64,000 nt of DNA, from positions 1,550,001 through 1,614,000 of the forward strand of contig NZ_CP059571.1 of the NCBI RefSeq assembly GCF_014055025.1, in the 5' to 3' direction. Positions 44,656-54,298 of this stretch are shown here, one piece after another. The notes beneath the pieces are model-generated. The model did no database searches. It was given only the letters and a program-made list of their open reading frames with translations, and was not told the DNA's origin. This DNA comes from Neisseria bacilliformis. Lineage in GTDB: Bacteria > Pseudomonadota > Gammaproteobacteria > Burkholderiales > Neisseriaceae. The position numbers and the translations under genes are program-made. Position 1 is the first letter of the stretch. Every line of letters begins with the position of its first letter.

Positions 44656-45272
44656 ACCAGCCGACCCCGAACAACCCGAATCCCGCCCCCGAAACCGAAA
44701 CTCCGACACAAGGAAAAATGATGAAAGCCGCAAACATGTTGAAACGCAATAAAAAATCCGTCATCGCCACCATTGCCGCCACCGCCCTCCTCGCCACGTC
44801 CGGCGCGGGCGCGTATGCCGCAGGCGTCGTCCCCGGCACCAAGCAGGCCGCCTTCGCCCAGGCGAAAGTCAGCGCGGCGCAGGCGGTGGATTATGCCGCC
44901 GCCAAGGCCAAAGGGCAGCCGGTGGAAGTGGACTTCCGCCACAAAAACGGCCGCAGCTACTATAAGGTGGAAATCGCCGACGGCACGGCGCAGCAGGAAG
45001 TGTACGTCAGCGCGGACAACGGCAGCATCATCGACAGCCGCCCCGACTACGACAGCAAGCCGCGCCGCCCCGTGCCGAATGTGGCCGTGTCGTTGAAACA
45101 GGCCATCGCCGCAGCCGAGGCGAAAACCGGCGGCAAGGCCAAGGACGCGGAGCTGAAATACAAGCGCGACCTGCCGGTGTACGAAGTGGAAACCGTCAAC
45201 GGCGTGCAGAAACACGAAGTGCGTGTCGATGCCGCCAGCGGACAGGTGCTTTCCTCGCAGCTCGATTTGTAA
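44652..45272 (+). CDS. Membrane-anchored protein with two PepSY domains
   Basis: 206 residues. A Pro-rich N-terminus is followed by a membrane segment (KSVIATIAATALLATSGAGA) and two PepSY units (EVDFRHKNGRSYYKVEIADG, then LKQAIAAAEAKTGGKAKDAE and PVYEVETVNGVQKHEVRVDA). The start at 44652 overlaps the upstream stop (ATGA). A start at 44718 or 44721 also has AAGGA in front and would make the hydrophobic part a signal peptide, so the N-terminus is uncertain. Probably co-regulated by the QseB-like protein. Confidence 0.8.
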   Translation: MNQPTPNNPNPAPETETPTQGKMMKAANMLKRNKKSVIATIAATALLATSGAGAYAAGVVPGTKQAAFAQAKVSAAQAVDYAAAKAKGQPVEVDFRHKNGRSYYKVEIADGTAQQEVYVSADNGSIIDSRPDYDSKPRRPVPNVAVSLKQAIAAAEAKTGGKAKDAELKYKRDLPVYEVETVNGVQKHEVRVDAASGQVLSSQLDL

Positions 45273-45296
45273 ACACGCAGTATAAACAAGCCTTTG

Positions 45297-45336
45297 AGGC
45301 CGTCTGAAAAGCGGGAAACCGTTTTTCAGACGGCCT
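45297..45336. terminator. Uptake-sequence hairpin between convergent PepSY and LysR genes
   Basis: Inverted uptake pair that can end transcription from both sides; the right copy (45325-45336) also supplies the LysR stop codon. Confidence 0.65.
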
Positions 45337-46246
45337 CTTGCCCATCCGCGCCCTCCGCCGCCGCTTCGGCCAGCTGCGCGCGCAGCCATTTCTGCACCGG
45401 GTCGGCATGGCTGCGCTCGTGCCACAGCAGCAGCTCGCTGTATTCGCGCACGGCAAAGGGCAGCTCGCGTACCGCCAAGCCGCCCTGTCCCCGCACCAGA
45501 TGCGAGGGCACCACCGCCAGCAGATCGCTTTGGCGCAGGATTTCGGGAATCTGCGCGAAACTCTGCACCGACACCGCCACTTCGCGGCGCAGCCCCGTCT
45601 GCGCCAGCGTTTCGTCCGCCGCGCCGGCGAAACTGCCGCCGTAAAACGAGCCCAACACAAAGCTCTGGCGGCAGAAAGCGTCCGTATCCCACGTTTCGTT
45701 TAAAACGGGATGGCCGCAGCGCATGGCGCAGACGAAGCGTTCGCGGTACAGCACTTTGTGGCGCAGACGATCGGGCGCAGCCACGTGGGCGGCCACCGCC
45801 GCATCCAGTTTGCCCCGCGCCAGTTTTTCCTCCATCTGCTCGCGGCCAGGGTGAAAAATGCCGTTTTCACCTTCAGCGCAAGCGTCTACAATCCGGCGAA
45901 TAAAGGGGATGGCGACGGCGGAAAAAGCGTCGTCGGCAATGCCCGCCTTGAACACCGTGTCCAACTCGGACGGCTCGAAGGCCGCGGGCTGCAACAGCGC
46001 GTCGATGTCTCCGAAAATCCGCGCCAGCGGTTCGGCCAGGGCGGCGGCACGTTCGGTGGGCACCATGCCCTGCGGCGTGCGCACTAGGATTTCGTCGCCG
46101 AAATACTGCCGCAGCCGCGCCAGCATTCCGCTCACCGCCGGCTGCGACAGAGCCAGCCGGCCGGCGGTGCGGGTTACGCTGTGCTCCTGCAAAAGCACAT
46201 GCAGGGTTTTGAGCAGGTTCAAATCGAGATTGGCGGGCAGTTTCAC
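45326..46246 (-). CDS. LysR family transcriptional regulator
   Basis: 306 residues. Winged helix-turn-helix DLNLLKTLHVLLQEHSVTRTAGRLALSQPAVS is cut here only by description; the recognition part reads RTAGRLALSQPAVSGMLARL. A periplasmic-binding-protein-like effector domain follows. I favour the GTG start at 46246, which has GGAG 6 bases upstream and gives the usual LysR N-terminus; a longer frame to 46324 runs through an uptake sequence. The C-terminal EAV and stop come from the uptake sequence. Target genes unknown; ridA lies upstream on the same strand. Confidence 0.85.
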   Translation of the reverse strand: MKLPANLDLNLLKTLHVLLQEHSVTRTAGRLALSQPAVSGMLARLRQYFGDEILVRTPQGMVPTERAAALAEPLARIFGDIDALLQPAAFEPSELDTVFKAGIADDAFSAVAIPFIRRIVDACAEGENGIFHPGREQMEEKLARGKLDAAVAAHVAAPDRLRHKVLYRERFVCAMRCGHPVLNETWDTDAFCRQSFVLGSFYGGSFAGAADETLAQTGLRREVAVSVQSFAQIPEILRQSDLLAVVPSHLVRGQGGLAVRELPFAVREYSELLLWHERSHADPVQKWLRAQLAEAAAEGADGQEAV

Positions 46247-46282
46247 AAAACGCTCCGGTTGGGTCAGGACGCAAGAACGGAC

Positions 46283-46337
46283 AGGCCGTCTGAAAAACGC
46301 AAACCGCACGGGCGGCAAACGCATTTTCAGACGGCCT
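46283..46337 (-). terminator. Uptake-sequence hairpin after ridA
   Basis: Inverted uptake pair 6 bases past the ridA stop codon, enclosing a GC-rich palindromic core. Confidence 0.65.
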
Positions 46338-46342
46338 CTGCC

Positions 46343-46729
46343 TTACGCCAGCACCATCACCGCCTCGGCCTCCACCTGCACGCCTTTGGGCAGGGCGGCC
46401 ACGCCGACGGCGGCGCGGGCGGGATAGGGTTGGACGAAATATTCGGCCATCACTTCGTTAAACGCCGCGAAGTTGGACAAATCGGTGAGGTAGGTGTTCA
46501 GCTTCACCACATCGCCGAGCGAGCCGCCCGCCGCCTCGGCCACCGCGCGCAGGTTTTGGAACACCCGGTGCGCCTCGGCGCGGAAATCGCCGCCGCCGAC
46601 CACCGTCATCGTGGCCGGATCAAGCGGAATCTGGCCGCTCAGGTAAACCGTGCCGCCCGCCTTCACGGCCTGGCTGTACGCGCCGATGGCGGCGGGGGCG
46701 GCGTCGGTGTGGATAATCTGTTTGCTCAT
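46343..46729 (-). CDS. ridA: RidA family enamine/imine deaminase
   Basis: 128 residues. Signatures [32 protein letters not shown] and the closing [20 protein letters not shown] with the conserved Arg. RidA hydrolyses reactive 2-aminoacrylate from PLP enzymes. The start at 46729 is preferred over 46735 because AAAGGG is then 8 bases away. Confidence 0.93.
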   Translation of the reverse strand: MSKQIIHTDAAPAAIGAYSQAVKAGGTVYLSGQIPLDPATMTVVGGGDFRAEAHRVFQNLRAVAEAAGGSLGDVVKLNTYLTDLSNFAAFNEVMAEYFVQPYPARAAVGVAALPKGVQVEAEAVMVLA

Positions 46730-46880
46730 GGTCATAACCCTTTCGTTAAGAAATCGGCATATAATAACATTTTTTAACCGCAGGCCGTTTGGGAAGCTGT
46801 TCAAAATCTCTGCGCAAGGTGTCCGCCGACGCAGAAATTCCGAACAGATTCCGAAACGCCGTCGGCAAAAAAGGAAAACC

Positions 46881-47699
46881 ATGCAGCCCCAGCCCGCCCC
46901 GAAAATCTTTCTTTTCGTCCCCGGCAACCGCCTCGACCTGATTCCCAACGCCTTCGGCATCGGCGCGGACGAAGTCGCCGTCGATTGGGAAGACGCGCTG
47001 GCCGAAGCCGAAAAAGACCAGGCCATGCTCGATCTGGCGGCCTACTGCGGCAGCGGCGACGCGCGCGAAATCTGGCTGCGCGTCAATTCCGCCGACAGCA
47101 GCCGCTTCGCGCGCGACTGCCGCGCCCTCACCGAACTGCCCGCCGTCAAAGGCGTCATCCTGCCCAAAGCCGAACGCCCCGCCGACATCACCGAGCTGCA
47201 CCTGGGCTGCGGCAAAAGCGTCATCGCCCTGATCGAAACCGCCAAAGGCATCCTCAACCTGCCCCAAATCGCCTTCGCCCAAGGGCTGCACGCCCTCTCC
47301 TACGGCTGCCTCGATTTGTCGAACGAACTCGGCCTCAATTTCGGCACGCCCGCCGCCGACACCTTCTTCAACCGCCTGCGCACCGACCTTCTGCTGCACA
47401 GCCGCCTCAACGGCCTCTTCCCGCCCATCGAAACCGTCTTCCCAAACTTCTCCGACGACGAGGGCCTGCGCCGCCACACGGTATTCTGGCGCGACATGGG
47501 CTTCGGCGGCATGCTCTGCATCCACCCCAAACAGGTCGCCCTCGCCAAAATCCTGCTCCAACCCGCGCCCGAAGACGCCGCCTTCGCCGAAAAAGTGCTC
47601 GCCCAAGCCGAACACGGCCGGGGCGTGTTCCAAGTGGACGGCAAAATGGTGGACGCGCCCGTTATCGCGCGGGCGAAAAAACTGCTCGGACGCGGCTGA
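46881..47699 (+). CDS. CitE-like HpcH/HpaI aldolase/lyase family protein
   Basis: 272 residues. It has the CitE-type motifs [31 protein letters not shown] (in place of the usual DLED), [18 protein letters not shown] and [12 protein letters not shown]. Such proteins cleave or form C-C bonds in acyl-CoA or acyl-malate type substrates. No citrate lyase alpha or gamma gene is nearby, so it is a stand-alone CitE-like enzyme. AAGGAAAACC precedes the ATG. Divergent from ridA. Confidence 0.85.
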   Translation: MQPQPAPKIFLFVPGNRLDLIPNAFGIGADEVAVDWEDALAEAEKDQAMLDLAAYCGSGDAREIWLRVNSADSSRFARDCRALTELPAVKGVILPKAERPADITELHLGCGKSVIALIETAKGILNLPQIAFAQGLHALSYGCLDLSNELGLNFGTPAADTFFNRLRTDLLLHSRLNGLFPPIETVFPNFSDDEGLRRHTVFWRDMGFGGMLCIHPKQVALAKILLQPAPEDAAFAEKVLAQAEHGRGVFQVDGKMVDAPVIARAKKLLGRG

Positions 47700-47705
47700 G
47701 GCCGT

Positions 47706-47737
47706 TTGAAAAAAGCAAAACGGCCTTTCTGTATAAT
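47706..47737 (+). promoter_or_regulatory. Candidate promoter for fpr
   Basis: TATAAT at 47732-47737 directly after TG, with TTGAAA at 47706-47711. The 20-base spacing is longer than ideal. The TTGAAA lies inside a degenerate uptake-sequence hairpin (AGGCCGTTTGAA to about 47728) that follows the citE-like gene. Confidence 0.4.
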
Positions 47738-47772
47738 CCGCCTTTTCCGACACACCAAACAGGAGCAGAAAA

Positions 47773-48549
47773 ATGGCCGCCGCCCCCGAAGCCAAATACA
47801 CCGAAGAAACCGTGCTGTGGGTCAAACGCCACACGCCCAAACTCATCACCTTCGCCATCTCCCGCCCCGAAGCCTACCGCTTTGCCGCCGGGCAGTTCTC
47901 CCGCCTCGGCTTTCCCGACGGCGAAGGTTTTGTCTGGCGCGCCTATTCCGTCGTGTCCGCCGAATACGCCGACACCCTCGAATATTTCGCCGTGCTCATC
48001 CCCGGCGGCGCAATGTCGGAAAAGTTCGCCGCCATGAAAGCGGGCGACACCATCCTGCTCGACAAAGCCGCCACCGGCTTCCTGCTGCCCGAACGCTTCC
48101 CCGACGGCAGCGAGCTGGTCATGCTCTGCACCGGCTCGGGCATCGCCCCCTTCCTCTCCATCCTCGAACAGCCCGAAGTCTGGCAGCGTTTCGAGCGGCT
48201 TGTCCTCGCCCATTCCGTCTCCCACGCAAACGAACTCATCTTCAACGGGCGCATCACCGCGCTGCAACAGCACCCGCTGGTGGCAGAACACGCCGCCCGC
48301 CTCACCTTTATCCCCGTGCTCACCCGCGAAACAAGCGGCGCAACCCTCTACAAACGCCTGCCCGAGCTGCTGAAAAGCGGCGAACTTTCCACAGCCGCCG
48401 GCTTCCCCTTCACCCGCGAACACACCCGCTTCATGCTCTGCGGCAACCCCGCCATGGTCAAAGACACCTTCCAAACCCTGCTCGACGCGGGCTTTGCCAT
48501 GCACCGCAACCGCATCCCCGGCCAGATACTGATGGAAAACGGCTTCTGA
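47773..48549 (+). CDS. fpr: Ferredoxin/flavodoxin--NADP reductase
   Basis: 258 residues. FAD-binding WRAYSVVSAEYADTLEYF, NADP-binding LVMLCTGSGIAPFLSIL and RFMLCGNPAMVKDT with a closing aromatic residue (ENGF). It moves electrons between NADPH and ferredoxin or flavodoxin and can feed iron-sulfur and heme metabolism. Single gene with an uptake-sequence terminator. Confidence 0.92.
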   Translation: MAAAPEAKYTEETVLWVKRHTPKLITFAISRPEAYRFAAGQFSRLGFPDGEGFVWRAYSVVSAEYADTLEYFAVLIPGGAMSEKFAAMKAGDTILLDKAATGFLLPERFPDGSELVMLCTGSGIAPFLSILEQPEVWQRFERLVLAHSVSHANELIFNGRITALQQHPLVAEHAARLTFIPVLTRETSGATLYKRLPELLKSGELSTAAGFPFTREHTRFMLCGNPAMVKDTFQTLLDAGFAMHRNRIPGQILMENGF

Positions 48550-48578
48550 ACGCGCGGGCGCGCCAACCCGATACACCG

Positions 48579-48630
48579 AGGCCGTCTGAAAAACGTATTC
48601 CGCCGCAGCGCAAGCGTTTTTCAGACGGCC
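48579..48630 (+). terminator. Uptake-sequence hairpin after fpr
   Basis: Inverted uptake pair around a GC-rich loop, 30 bases after the stop. Confidence 0.65.
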
Positions 48631-48799
48631 GCTCCGCCCTGCTGACAAAAAGCGGCACACCGTGCCAAGAAAACGGAAACTGTGCTAGAATCGCGCCCTT
48701 ATTTTGCCCGCGCAAACCACAAACCGGCGCAGGCGCAGACACCTTGCGGGCAGGCCGCCCTGCCCCTCCGACCAACCGAACCAAATTTAAGGGTTTACC

Positions 48800-50110
48800 A
48801 TGACCGTAACATTAGAAACACTGGACAATCTCGAACGCAAAGCCGTCCTCTCCCTGCCCTGGGCGGCCATCAACGCCGAATGCGACAAACGCCTGAAACA
48901 AACCGCCCGCCGCGCCCGCATCGACGGCTTCCGCCCCGGCAAAGCCCCGCTGGGCATGATTCAGTCCATGTACGGCGCAGGCATCCAAAACGACGTCATG
49001 AACGAGCTGGCGCAGAAAGCGTTTTTCGACGCCGCCCTTGCCGAAGGCTGGAAAATCGCCGGTATGCCCCGCCTCGAAGGCATCGAAGGCCAGGACGACC
49101 CGGAAAACTTCCGTTTTTCCGGCGTGTTTGAAGTGTTCCCCGAAGTAAAAATCGGCGACCTCTCCACACAGGAAATCGAAGAGGTTGACGCCGCCGTCGG
49201 CGATGCCGAAGTGGAAAAAACCATCGAAATCCTGCGCCAGCAGCGCACCCGCTTCAACCGCGTCGAACGTGCCGCGCAAAACGGCGACCGCGTCATCATC
49301 GATTTCGCCGGCACCATCGGCGGCGAAGCCTTTGAAGGCGGCTCGGCGCAAAACTACGCCTTCCTCCTCGGCCAGGGCCAGATGCTGCCCGAATTCGAAG
49401 CCGGCGTGAACGGCCTCAAAGAAGGCGAAAGCAAAGACGTGGAAGTCAACTTCCCCGAGGACTACCACGGCAAAGACGTGGCCGGCAAAACCGCCGTGTT
49501 CGCCATCACCGTGCGCAACGTCGCCGAACCCGTGCTGCCCGAAGTGGACGAACAGTTCGCCAAAGCCCTCGGCATCGCCGACGGCAGCGTCGAAACCATG
49601 CGCGCCGAAGTGAAGAAAAACGTCGAACGCGAAGTGAAACGCCGCGTTGCCGCGCAAAATAAAGAAGCCGCCATGGACGCCCTCCTGGCCGTGAGCGAGT
49701 TCCCCGTGCCCAAAGCCCTGGTGGCCGACGAAGCCGAACGCCTCGCCGCCGAAATGAAACAAAACTTTATCAACCAAGGCATGGCCGACGCGAAAAAACT
49801 CGACCTGCCCGCCGACATGTTCCAAGAACAGGCCGAACGCCGCGTCCGCCTCGGCCTGATTCTCGCCGAAATCGTCCGCGCCAACGGCCTCGAACCCAAA
49901 CCCGAACAAATCGACTCCGTCATCGCCGATTTTGCCGAAAGCTACGAACACCCGCAGGAAGTCGTCGACTGGTACCACGCCGAAAAAAGCCGCCTCGACG
50001 GCCCGACCTCCCTCGCCGTCGAAGCCAACGTTACCGACTTCGTGCTGGGCAAAGCCAAAGTGAACGCCAAAACCCTCACCTTTGACGAAGTGATGGGCAA
50101 CAAAGCCTAA
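48800..50110 (+). CDS. tig: Trigger factor
   Basis: 436 residues. Ribosome-bound peptidyl-prolyl isomerase and chaperone. The ribosome-binding signature [22 protein letters not shown], the FKBP-type domain ([21 protein letters not shown]) and the helical C-terminal chaperone arms are all present. TAGAAT near 48685 may be its -10. clpP follows after a 113-base gap with one uptake sequence, the usual tig-clpP order. Confidence 0.98.
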   Translation: MTVTLETLDNLERKAVLSLPWAAINAECDKRLKQTARRARIDGFRPGKAPLGMIQSMYGAGIQNDVMNELAQKAFFDAALAEGWKIAGMPRLEGIEGQDDPENFRFSGVFEVFPEVKIGDLSTQEIEEVDAAVGDAEVEKTIEILRQQRTRFNRVERAAQNGDRVIIDFAGTIGGEAFEGGSAQNYAFLLGQGQMLPEFEAGVNGLKEGESKDVEVNFPEDYHGKDVAGKTAVFAITVRNVAEPVLPEVDEQFAKALGIADGSVETMRAEVKKNVEREVKRRVAAQNKEAAMDALLAVSEFPVPKALVADEAERLAAEMKQNFINQGMADAKKLDLPADMFQEQAERRVRLGLILAEIVRANGLEPKPEQIDSVIADFAESYEHPQEVVDWYHAEKSRLDGPTSLAVEANVTDFVLGKAKVNAKTLTFDEVMGNKA

Positions 50111-50223
50111 GAGGCCGTCTGAAAAGCAATTTTCAAACACACAAAGCACCGAAGCAGCCGACGCGCTTTGGTGCTTTTTCCAAACAATCTGCACAGCAAA
50201 CAATCTGCACAAAGGAGCGGAAC

Positions 50224-50859
50224 ATGTTCCCCGAAATCAGCAACAACACCCTCATCCCCACCGTTATCGAACAAAGTGGGCGCGGCGAACGCGCCTTCGA
50301 CATCTACTCGCGCCTGCTCAAAGAACGCATCATCTTCCTGATCGGCCCGGTAAACGACCACACCGCCAACCTCGTCGTCGCCCAAATGCTGTTTCTCGAA
50401 AGCGAAAACCCCGACAAAGACATCTTCTTCTACATCAACTCCCCCGGCGGCTCGGTAACCGCCGGCATGTCCGTTTTCGACACCATGAACTTCATCAAGC
50501 CCGACGTGTCCACCCTCTGCCTCGGCCAAGCCGCCAGCATGGGCGCATTCCTGCTCTCCGCCGGCGCAAAAGGCAAACGCTTCGCCCTGCCCCACAGCCG
50601 CGTCATGATCCACCAGCCCCTGATCAGCGGCGGCCTCGGCGGCCAGGCTTCCGACATCGAAATCCACGCCCGCGAACTGATCAAACTGAAACAAACCCTG
50701 AACGAACTCTTGGCCAAACACACCGGCCAGCCGATCGAAAAAATCGAACGCGACACCGACCGCGACAACTTCATGTCCGCCCAAGCCGCCAAAGAATACG
50801 GCCTGATCGACCAAGTCATCGCCACCCGCGCCGACGCCGCAAAACCCGCAGGTGCTTGA
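50224..50859 (+). CDS. clpP: ATP-dependent Clp protease proteolytic subunit
   Basis: 211 residues. Serine peptidase with Ser105 in [14 protein letters not shown], His130 in HSRVMIHQP and a downstream Asp in the [19 protein letters not shown] to [11 protein letters not shown] region. [16 protein letters not shown] is the usual N-terminal signature. AAAGGAGCGG precedes the ATG. clpX is not in the window. Confidence 0.97.
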   Translation: MFPEISNNTLIPTVIEQSGRGERAFDIYSRLLKERIIFLIGPVNDHTANLVVAQMLFLESENPDKDIFFYINSPGGSVTAGMSVFDTMNFIKPDVSTLCLGQAASMGAFLLSAGAKGKRFALPHSRVMIHQPLISGGLGGQASDIEIHARELIKLKQTLNELLAKHTGQPIEKIERDTDRDNFMSAQAAKEYGLIDQVIATRADAAKPAGA

Positions 50860-51289
50860 CGGCACAGCCGCGCCGCGAAGCAAAAGGCCGTCTGAAAAAC
50901 GGAAATCCGGTTTTCAGACGGCCTTTGACATTCAGGCAGGGTGAGTGGCGCAGCCACGCACGCGGTTTCGGCGGGGGGTGCGGGATGGCGGTTGTGTGAT
51001 GAGGACAAGACCGCGTGCACGGCTTGGGCGGCACACCCTACGCGGGAGGTGGAGGCCGTCTGAAATCCGCATTGCGTTTTCAGACGGCCTTTTTCTATGG
51101 TACGGCGGGGGTCAACAGTCGTAGGTCGGATACTTGTATCCGACATTGCCGTTGTTGCGGCGGGATTTTCCCCTTGCGGGAAAACGTCGGATTCGGAAAT
51201 CCGTCCTGCGGTTAAACAACAGAAACAGAGGCCGTCTGAAAATCCGTAAACCGGTTTTCAGACGGCCTGTTTGTTATGCGGCGCAAACA
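50860..51289. repeat. Repeat spacer between clpP and accD
   Basis: No gene seen. Uptake hairpins at 50885-50923, 51053-51090 and 51229-51268 alternate with a GTGAGTGGCGCAGCCACGC repeat, an inverted partner, and a bipartite GTAGGTCGGATAC/GTCGGATTC element (about 51121-51209). Confidence 0.7.
51229..51268 (-). terminator. Uptake-sequence hairpin after accD
   Basis: Inverted uptake pair 21 bases beyond the accD stop codon. Confidence 0.65.
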
Positions 51290-52153
51290 CTATGCGGCGG
51301 CGGGTTCGCGGCGCAGCAGGGTGATGAGTTCGGCGATGCGCGCTTTCATTTCGCGGCGGTCGGTGATTTGGTCGATCGCGCCTTTTTCCAGTAGGAATTC
51401 GGCGCGCTGGAAGCCTTCGGGCAGGGTTTCGCGCACAGTTTGTTCGATGACGCGCGGGCCGGCGAAACCGATCAGGGCGTTGGGTTCGGCGAGGACGATG
51501 TCGCCGAGGAAGGCGAAGCTGGCCGACACGCCGCCCATGGTCGGGTCGGTGAGTACGGAGATGAAGGGCAGCCCTTTTTCGCTCAAAAGGTGCAGCGACG
51601 CGCTGGTTTTGGTCATCTGCATCAGCGAGTTGAGCCCTTCCTGCATCCTCGCGCCGCCGGAAGCGGCCACGCAGACGAAGGAGCAGCCGTCGGCGGCGGC
51701 GCGGCGCACGCCCTGTACGAAGCGTTCGCCGACCACGGATCCCATCGAGCCGCCGATAAAGCGGAATTCAAAGGCGGCCACGACGACGGGCTGGCCGTTG
51801 AGGCGACCTTTCACCACCACCAGCGCGTCGTCTTCGCCGGTGGCTTTTTTCGCGGCACTGAGGCGGTCGGGGTATTTTTTGCTGTCTTTGAATTTTAGGA
51901 TGTCGGTGGGTTTGACGGCCACGCCGATTTCTTCGCGGCCTTCGTCGTCCAGCAGCAGGTTGATGCGCTCGCGCGCGCCCAGCGGGTTGTGGTAGCCGCA
52001 TTTGGGGCAGACTTTGTCGTTCTGCACGAGATCGGTGGTGTACACGGTGGCGGCGCAGGAGGGGCATTTGTGCCACAGCCCTTCGGGCACGGCGGATTCG
52101 CCTTTGCCTTCGCGTTTGATTTTGGGCGGGAGGATTTTGTCGAGCCAGCTCAT
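51290..52153 (-). CDS. accD: Acetyl-CoA carboxylase carboxyltransferase subunit beta
   Basis: 287 residues. The zinc ribbon [20 protein letters not shown] is closed by [10 protein letters not shown]. The carboxyltransferase fold follows with [33 protein letters not shown] and [18 protein letters not shown]. With AccA it transfers the carboxyl group to acetyl-CoA for fatty acid synthesis. trpA lies upstream on the same strand, beyond two uptake hairpins. Confidence 0.97.
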   Translation of the reverse strand: MSWLDKILPPKIKREGKGESAVPEGLWHKCPSCAATVYTTDLVQNDKVCPKCGYHNPLGARERINLLLDDEGREEIGVAVKPTDILKFKDSKKYPDRLSAAKKATGEDDALVVVKGRLNGQPVVVAAFEFRFIGGSMGSVVGERFVQGVRRAAADGCSFVCVAASGGARMQEGLNSLMQMTKTSASLHLLSEKGLPFISVLTDPTMGGVSASFAFLGDIVLAEPNALIGFAGPRVIEQTVRETLPEGFQRAEFLLEKGAIDQITDRREMKARIAELITLLRREPAAA

Positions 52154-52239
52154 GGGTTCTCCGTTTCAGACGGCCTGTTGCGCCGTCGGGTGCTTGCTTG
52201 GGAAGGGGCGGATGGTAGCCAAAGAAGAGGGTTTAGGCA

Positions 52240-52270
52240 AGGCCGTCTGAAAAGCCGTTTTCAGACGGCC
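52240..52270. terminator. Uptake-sequence hairpin between trpA and accD
   Basis: Tight inverted uptake pair about 85 bases upstream of accD. Confidence 0.5.
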
Positions 52271-52340
52271 TTATGCCGTAAAAACCGAAAACCGCGTGCA
52301 CACACCCTGTAACGGATTTGACACGGGTCAGGCGGAGCAG

Positions 52341-52402
52341 AGGCCGTCTGAAAAACCGTTTTGCGCTTTTGCCGCGTTGGCACGGCGTTTTTCAGACGGC
52401 CT
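52341..52402 (-). terminator. Uptake-sequence hairpin at the end of trpA
   Basis: Inverted uptake pair. The right copy (52391-52402) overlaps the trpA 3' end and supplies its stop codon (C-terminal IEAV). Confidence 0.6.
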
Positions 52403-53183
52403 CTATTGCCGTTTTCAGTTCCCTGACCAACGCGCCGACGGCTTGGGCTTCGCGGCCGGGGTTGGCTTCGATTTCTTTGACGATGCGGCTGCCGACGATA
52501 ACGGCATCGGCGGCGGCGGCGATTTTTTTCGCGCTGGCCGCGTCGGAAATGCCGAAGCCCACGCCGATGGGCAGGCTGATGTGGCGGCGCAGGAGGGCGA
52601 GTTTGGCGGCCACTTCGTCGGTGTCGAGCGCGGCGGAGCCGGTTACGCCTTTGAGGGAGACGTAATAAACGAAGCCACCGGCGAGTTCGGCGATTCGGGC
52701 GATGCGTTCTTCGCCGGTGGTGGGGGCGACGAGGAAGATGGTGTCGAGGCCGTGGCGGCGCAGCGCGTCGTGCAGCGGGGCGACGGTTTCGATGGGGCTG
52801 TCTACGGTGAGCACGCCGTCCACGCCTGCGGCGGCGGCGGCCTCTGCGAAGGCGGCGTAGCCTGTTTTGTGGACGGGGTTGAGGTAACCCATAAGGACGA
52901 CGGGGGTGTCGGCGTTGCTTGCGCGGAAGCGGCGCACGATGTCGAGCACGGTGTGCAGCGACACGCCCTGCGCGAGGGCGCGTTCGGCGGCGCGCTGGAT
53001 GACGGGGCCGTCAGCCATCGGGTCGGAAAAGGGCACGCCCAGTTCGATGATGTCCGCGCCGGCATCGGCAAGGGCGTGCATCAGGCGCAGGGTAGTGTCG
53101 GGGTCGGGGTCGCCGGCGGTGATGTAGGGAATGAGGGCTTTTGCGCCGTTAAGGCGGGCGAAGGTTTGGCTGATTCTGCTCAT
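52392..53183 (-). CDS. trpA: Tryptophan synthase alpha chain
   Basis: 263 residues. It cleaves indole-3-glycerol phosphate to indole. Catalytic Glu and Asp lie in [36 protein letters not shown] and the phosphate-binding [16 protein letters not shown] and VIVGSRIV are present. trpB is not in the window; trpG lies at 57295. Confidence 0.97.
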   Translation of the reverse strand: MSRISQTFARLNGAKALIPYITAGDPDPDTTLRLMHALADAGADIIELGVPFSDPMADGPVIQRAAERALAQGVSLHTVLDIVRRFRASNADTPVVLMGYLNPVHKTGYAAFAEAAAAAGVDGVLTVDSPIETVAPLHDALRRHGLDTIFLVAPTTGEERIARIAELAGGFVYYVSLKGVTGSAALDTDEVAAKLALLRRHISLPIGVGFGISDAASAKKIAAAADAVIVGSRIVKEIEANPGREAQAVGALVRELKTAIEAV

Positions 53184-53303
53184 GGTGGGTTTTCCGGTTG
53201 GTACTCGGGCGGCGTTTGCCCGCGCAAAAAAGGCGGCCTTTTTACTATATTTCAGGCCGTCTGAAAAGGCGGTTTGGCCGCGCCGGCGCGGGTTTGGGCG
53301 CAG

Positions 53304-54056
53304 TTATTTCAGGCGTAGGGTGGCGGAGAGGGGGAGGTGGTCGGAGAGGTAGAGCCAGGGTTCGCCGCTGTGCAGGCGGGCGTCGAGGATTTCGAGGTGG
53401 CGGGTGTAGATGCGGTCGAGGCTGAGCACGGGCAGGCGGGCGGGGAAGGTTTTGGGCAGCGTGCCGCGCCGGTCGAGGAACACTTCAGTGAGGCCGAGCG
53501 TGCGGCCGATGTTGAGCGGGGATTTGTGCCGCCAGTCGTTGAAGTCGCCGGCGAGTATCAGCGGCGCGTCGGGCGGGATGTAGGCGGTAACGTATTCAAA
53601 AATAGCGACATATTGTTTGACGCGGTCGCGTTCGAGCAGGTTGAGGTGGGCGCACAGGCAGACGATGGGGGTTTCCCAGCCTTCGGGGCGGATTTCGCAG
53701 TGCAGCACGCCGCGTTTTTCCAGGCGGTTGACCGTGATGTTGAGGTTGCGTTCGCTGAGGATGGGCAGGCGGCTGATGATGGCGTTGCCGTGGTGTTTGT
53801 GCGGAAAGACGGCGTTTTTGCCGTAGCTGGGGTGGTAGTCGAGATAGTCGGCGATGATGTCGTGCTGCGGCTTGGCGGGAAAACCGGACAGCTTCGCTTC
53901 GCGCGGCAGGTTCTGCCCCTGCACTTCCTGCAAAAACAGGATGTCGGATTTGAGGCTGTCGAGCGCGGCGGCCATGTCGCCGATCTGCACTTTGCGGTTG
54001 AGCGGCGACATGCCTTTGTGGATGTTGTAGGTGGAAACGGTAATCGGGTTATTCAT
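53304..54056 (-). CDS. Endonuclease/exonuclease/phosphatase family protein
   Basis: 250 residues. Signatures of the exonuclease III-like fold: TVSTYNIHKGMSPLNRK, ILFLQEVQGQ, APLILAGDFNDWR and the closing SDHLPLSATL. The family cleaves phosphodiesters in DNA or in signalling lipids; the substrate is open. Stands alone; a single uptake sequence lies at 53254-53265 downstream. Confidence 0.88.
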   Translation of the reverse strand: MNNPITVSTYNIHKGMSPLNRKVQIGDMAAALDSLKSDILFLQEVQGQNLPREAKLSGFPAKPQHDIIADYLDYHPSYGKNAVFPHKHHGNAIISRLPILSERNLNITVNRLEKRGVLHCEIRPEGWETPIVCLCAHLNLLERDRVKQYVAIFEYVTAYIPPDAPLILAGDFNDWRHKSPLNIGRTLGLTEVFLDRRGTLPKTFPARLPVLSLDRIYTRHLEILDARLHSGEPWLYLSDHLPLSATLRLK

Positions 54057-54298
54057 GGCGCAATGTGTCGGGGTTTTGTTTTGTTTTCAGTTACGGTGAA
54101 GCGGCGTTTTGTATGGTTTAGTTGTCTGAAACAGTATCTAAAACAGCATTGGAAAATTTCAGACGGCCTCCAAACGGCAAAAAACGCGTGCGCCTGCTTT
54201 TGCAAAACCGCGCTTTCAGACGGCCTTTACAGTATAACCCGCCCCACGCCCGCTTTGCGCTAAAATGCGCGCTTTTTTCTCCCAGCGGACAAACCGAA

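Noticed and set aside
44371-45272. PepSY proteins as part of an M4 protease system
   Set aside because: No peptidase gene is nearby; only a general PepSY role is supported.
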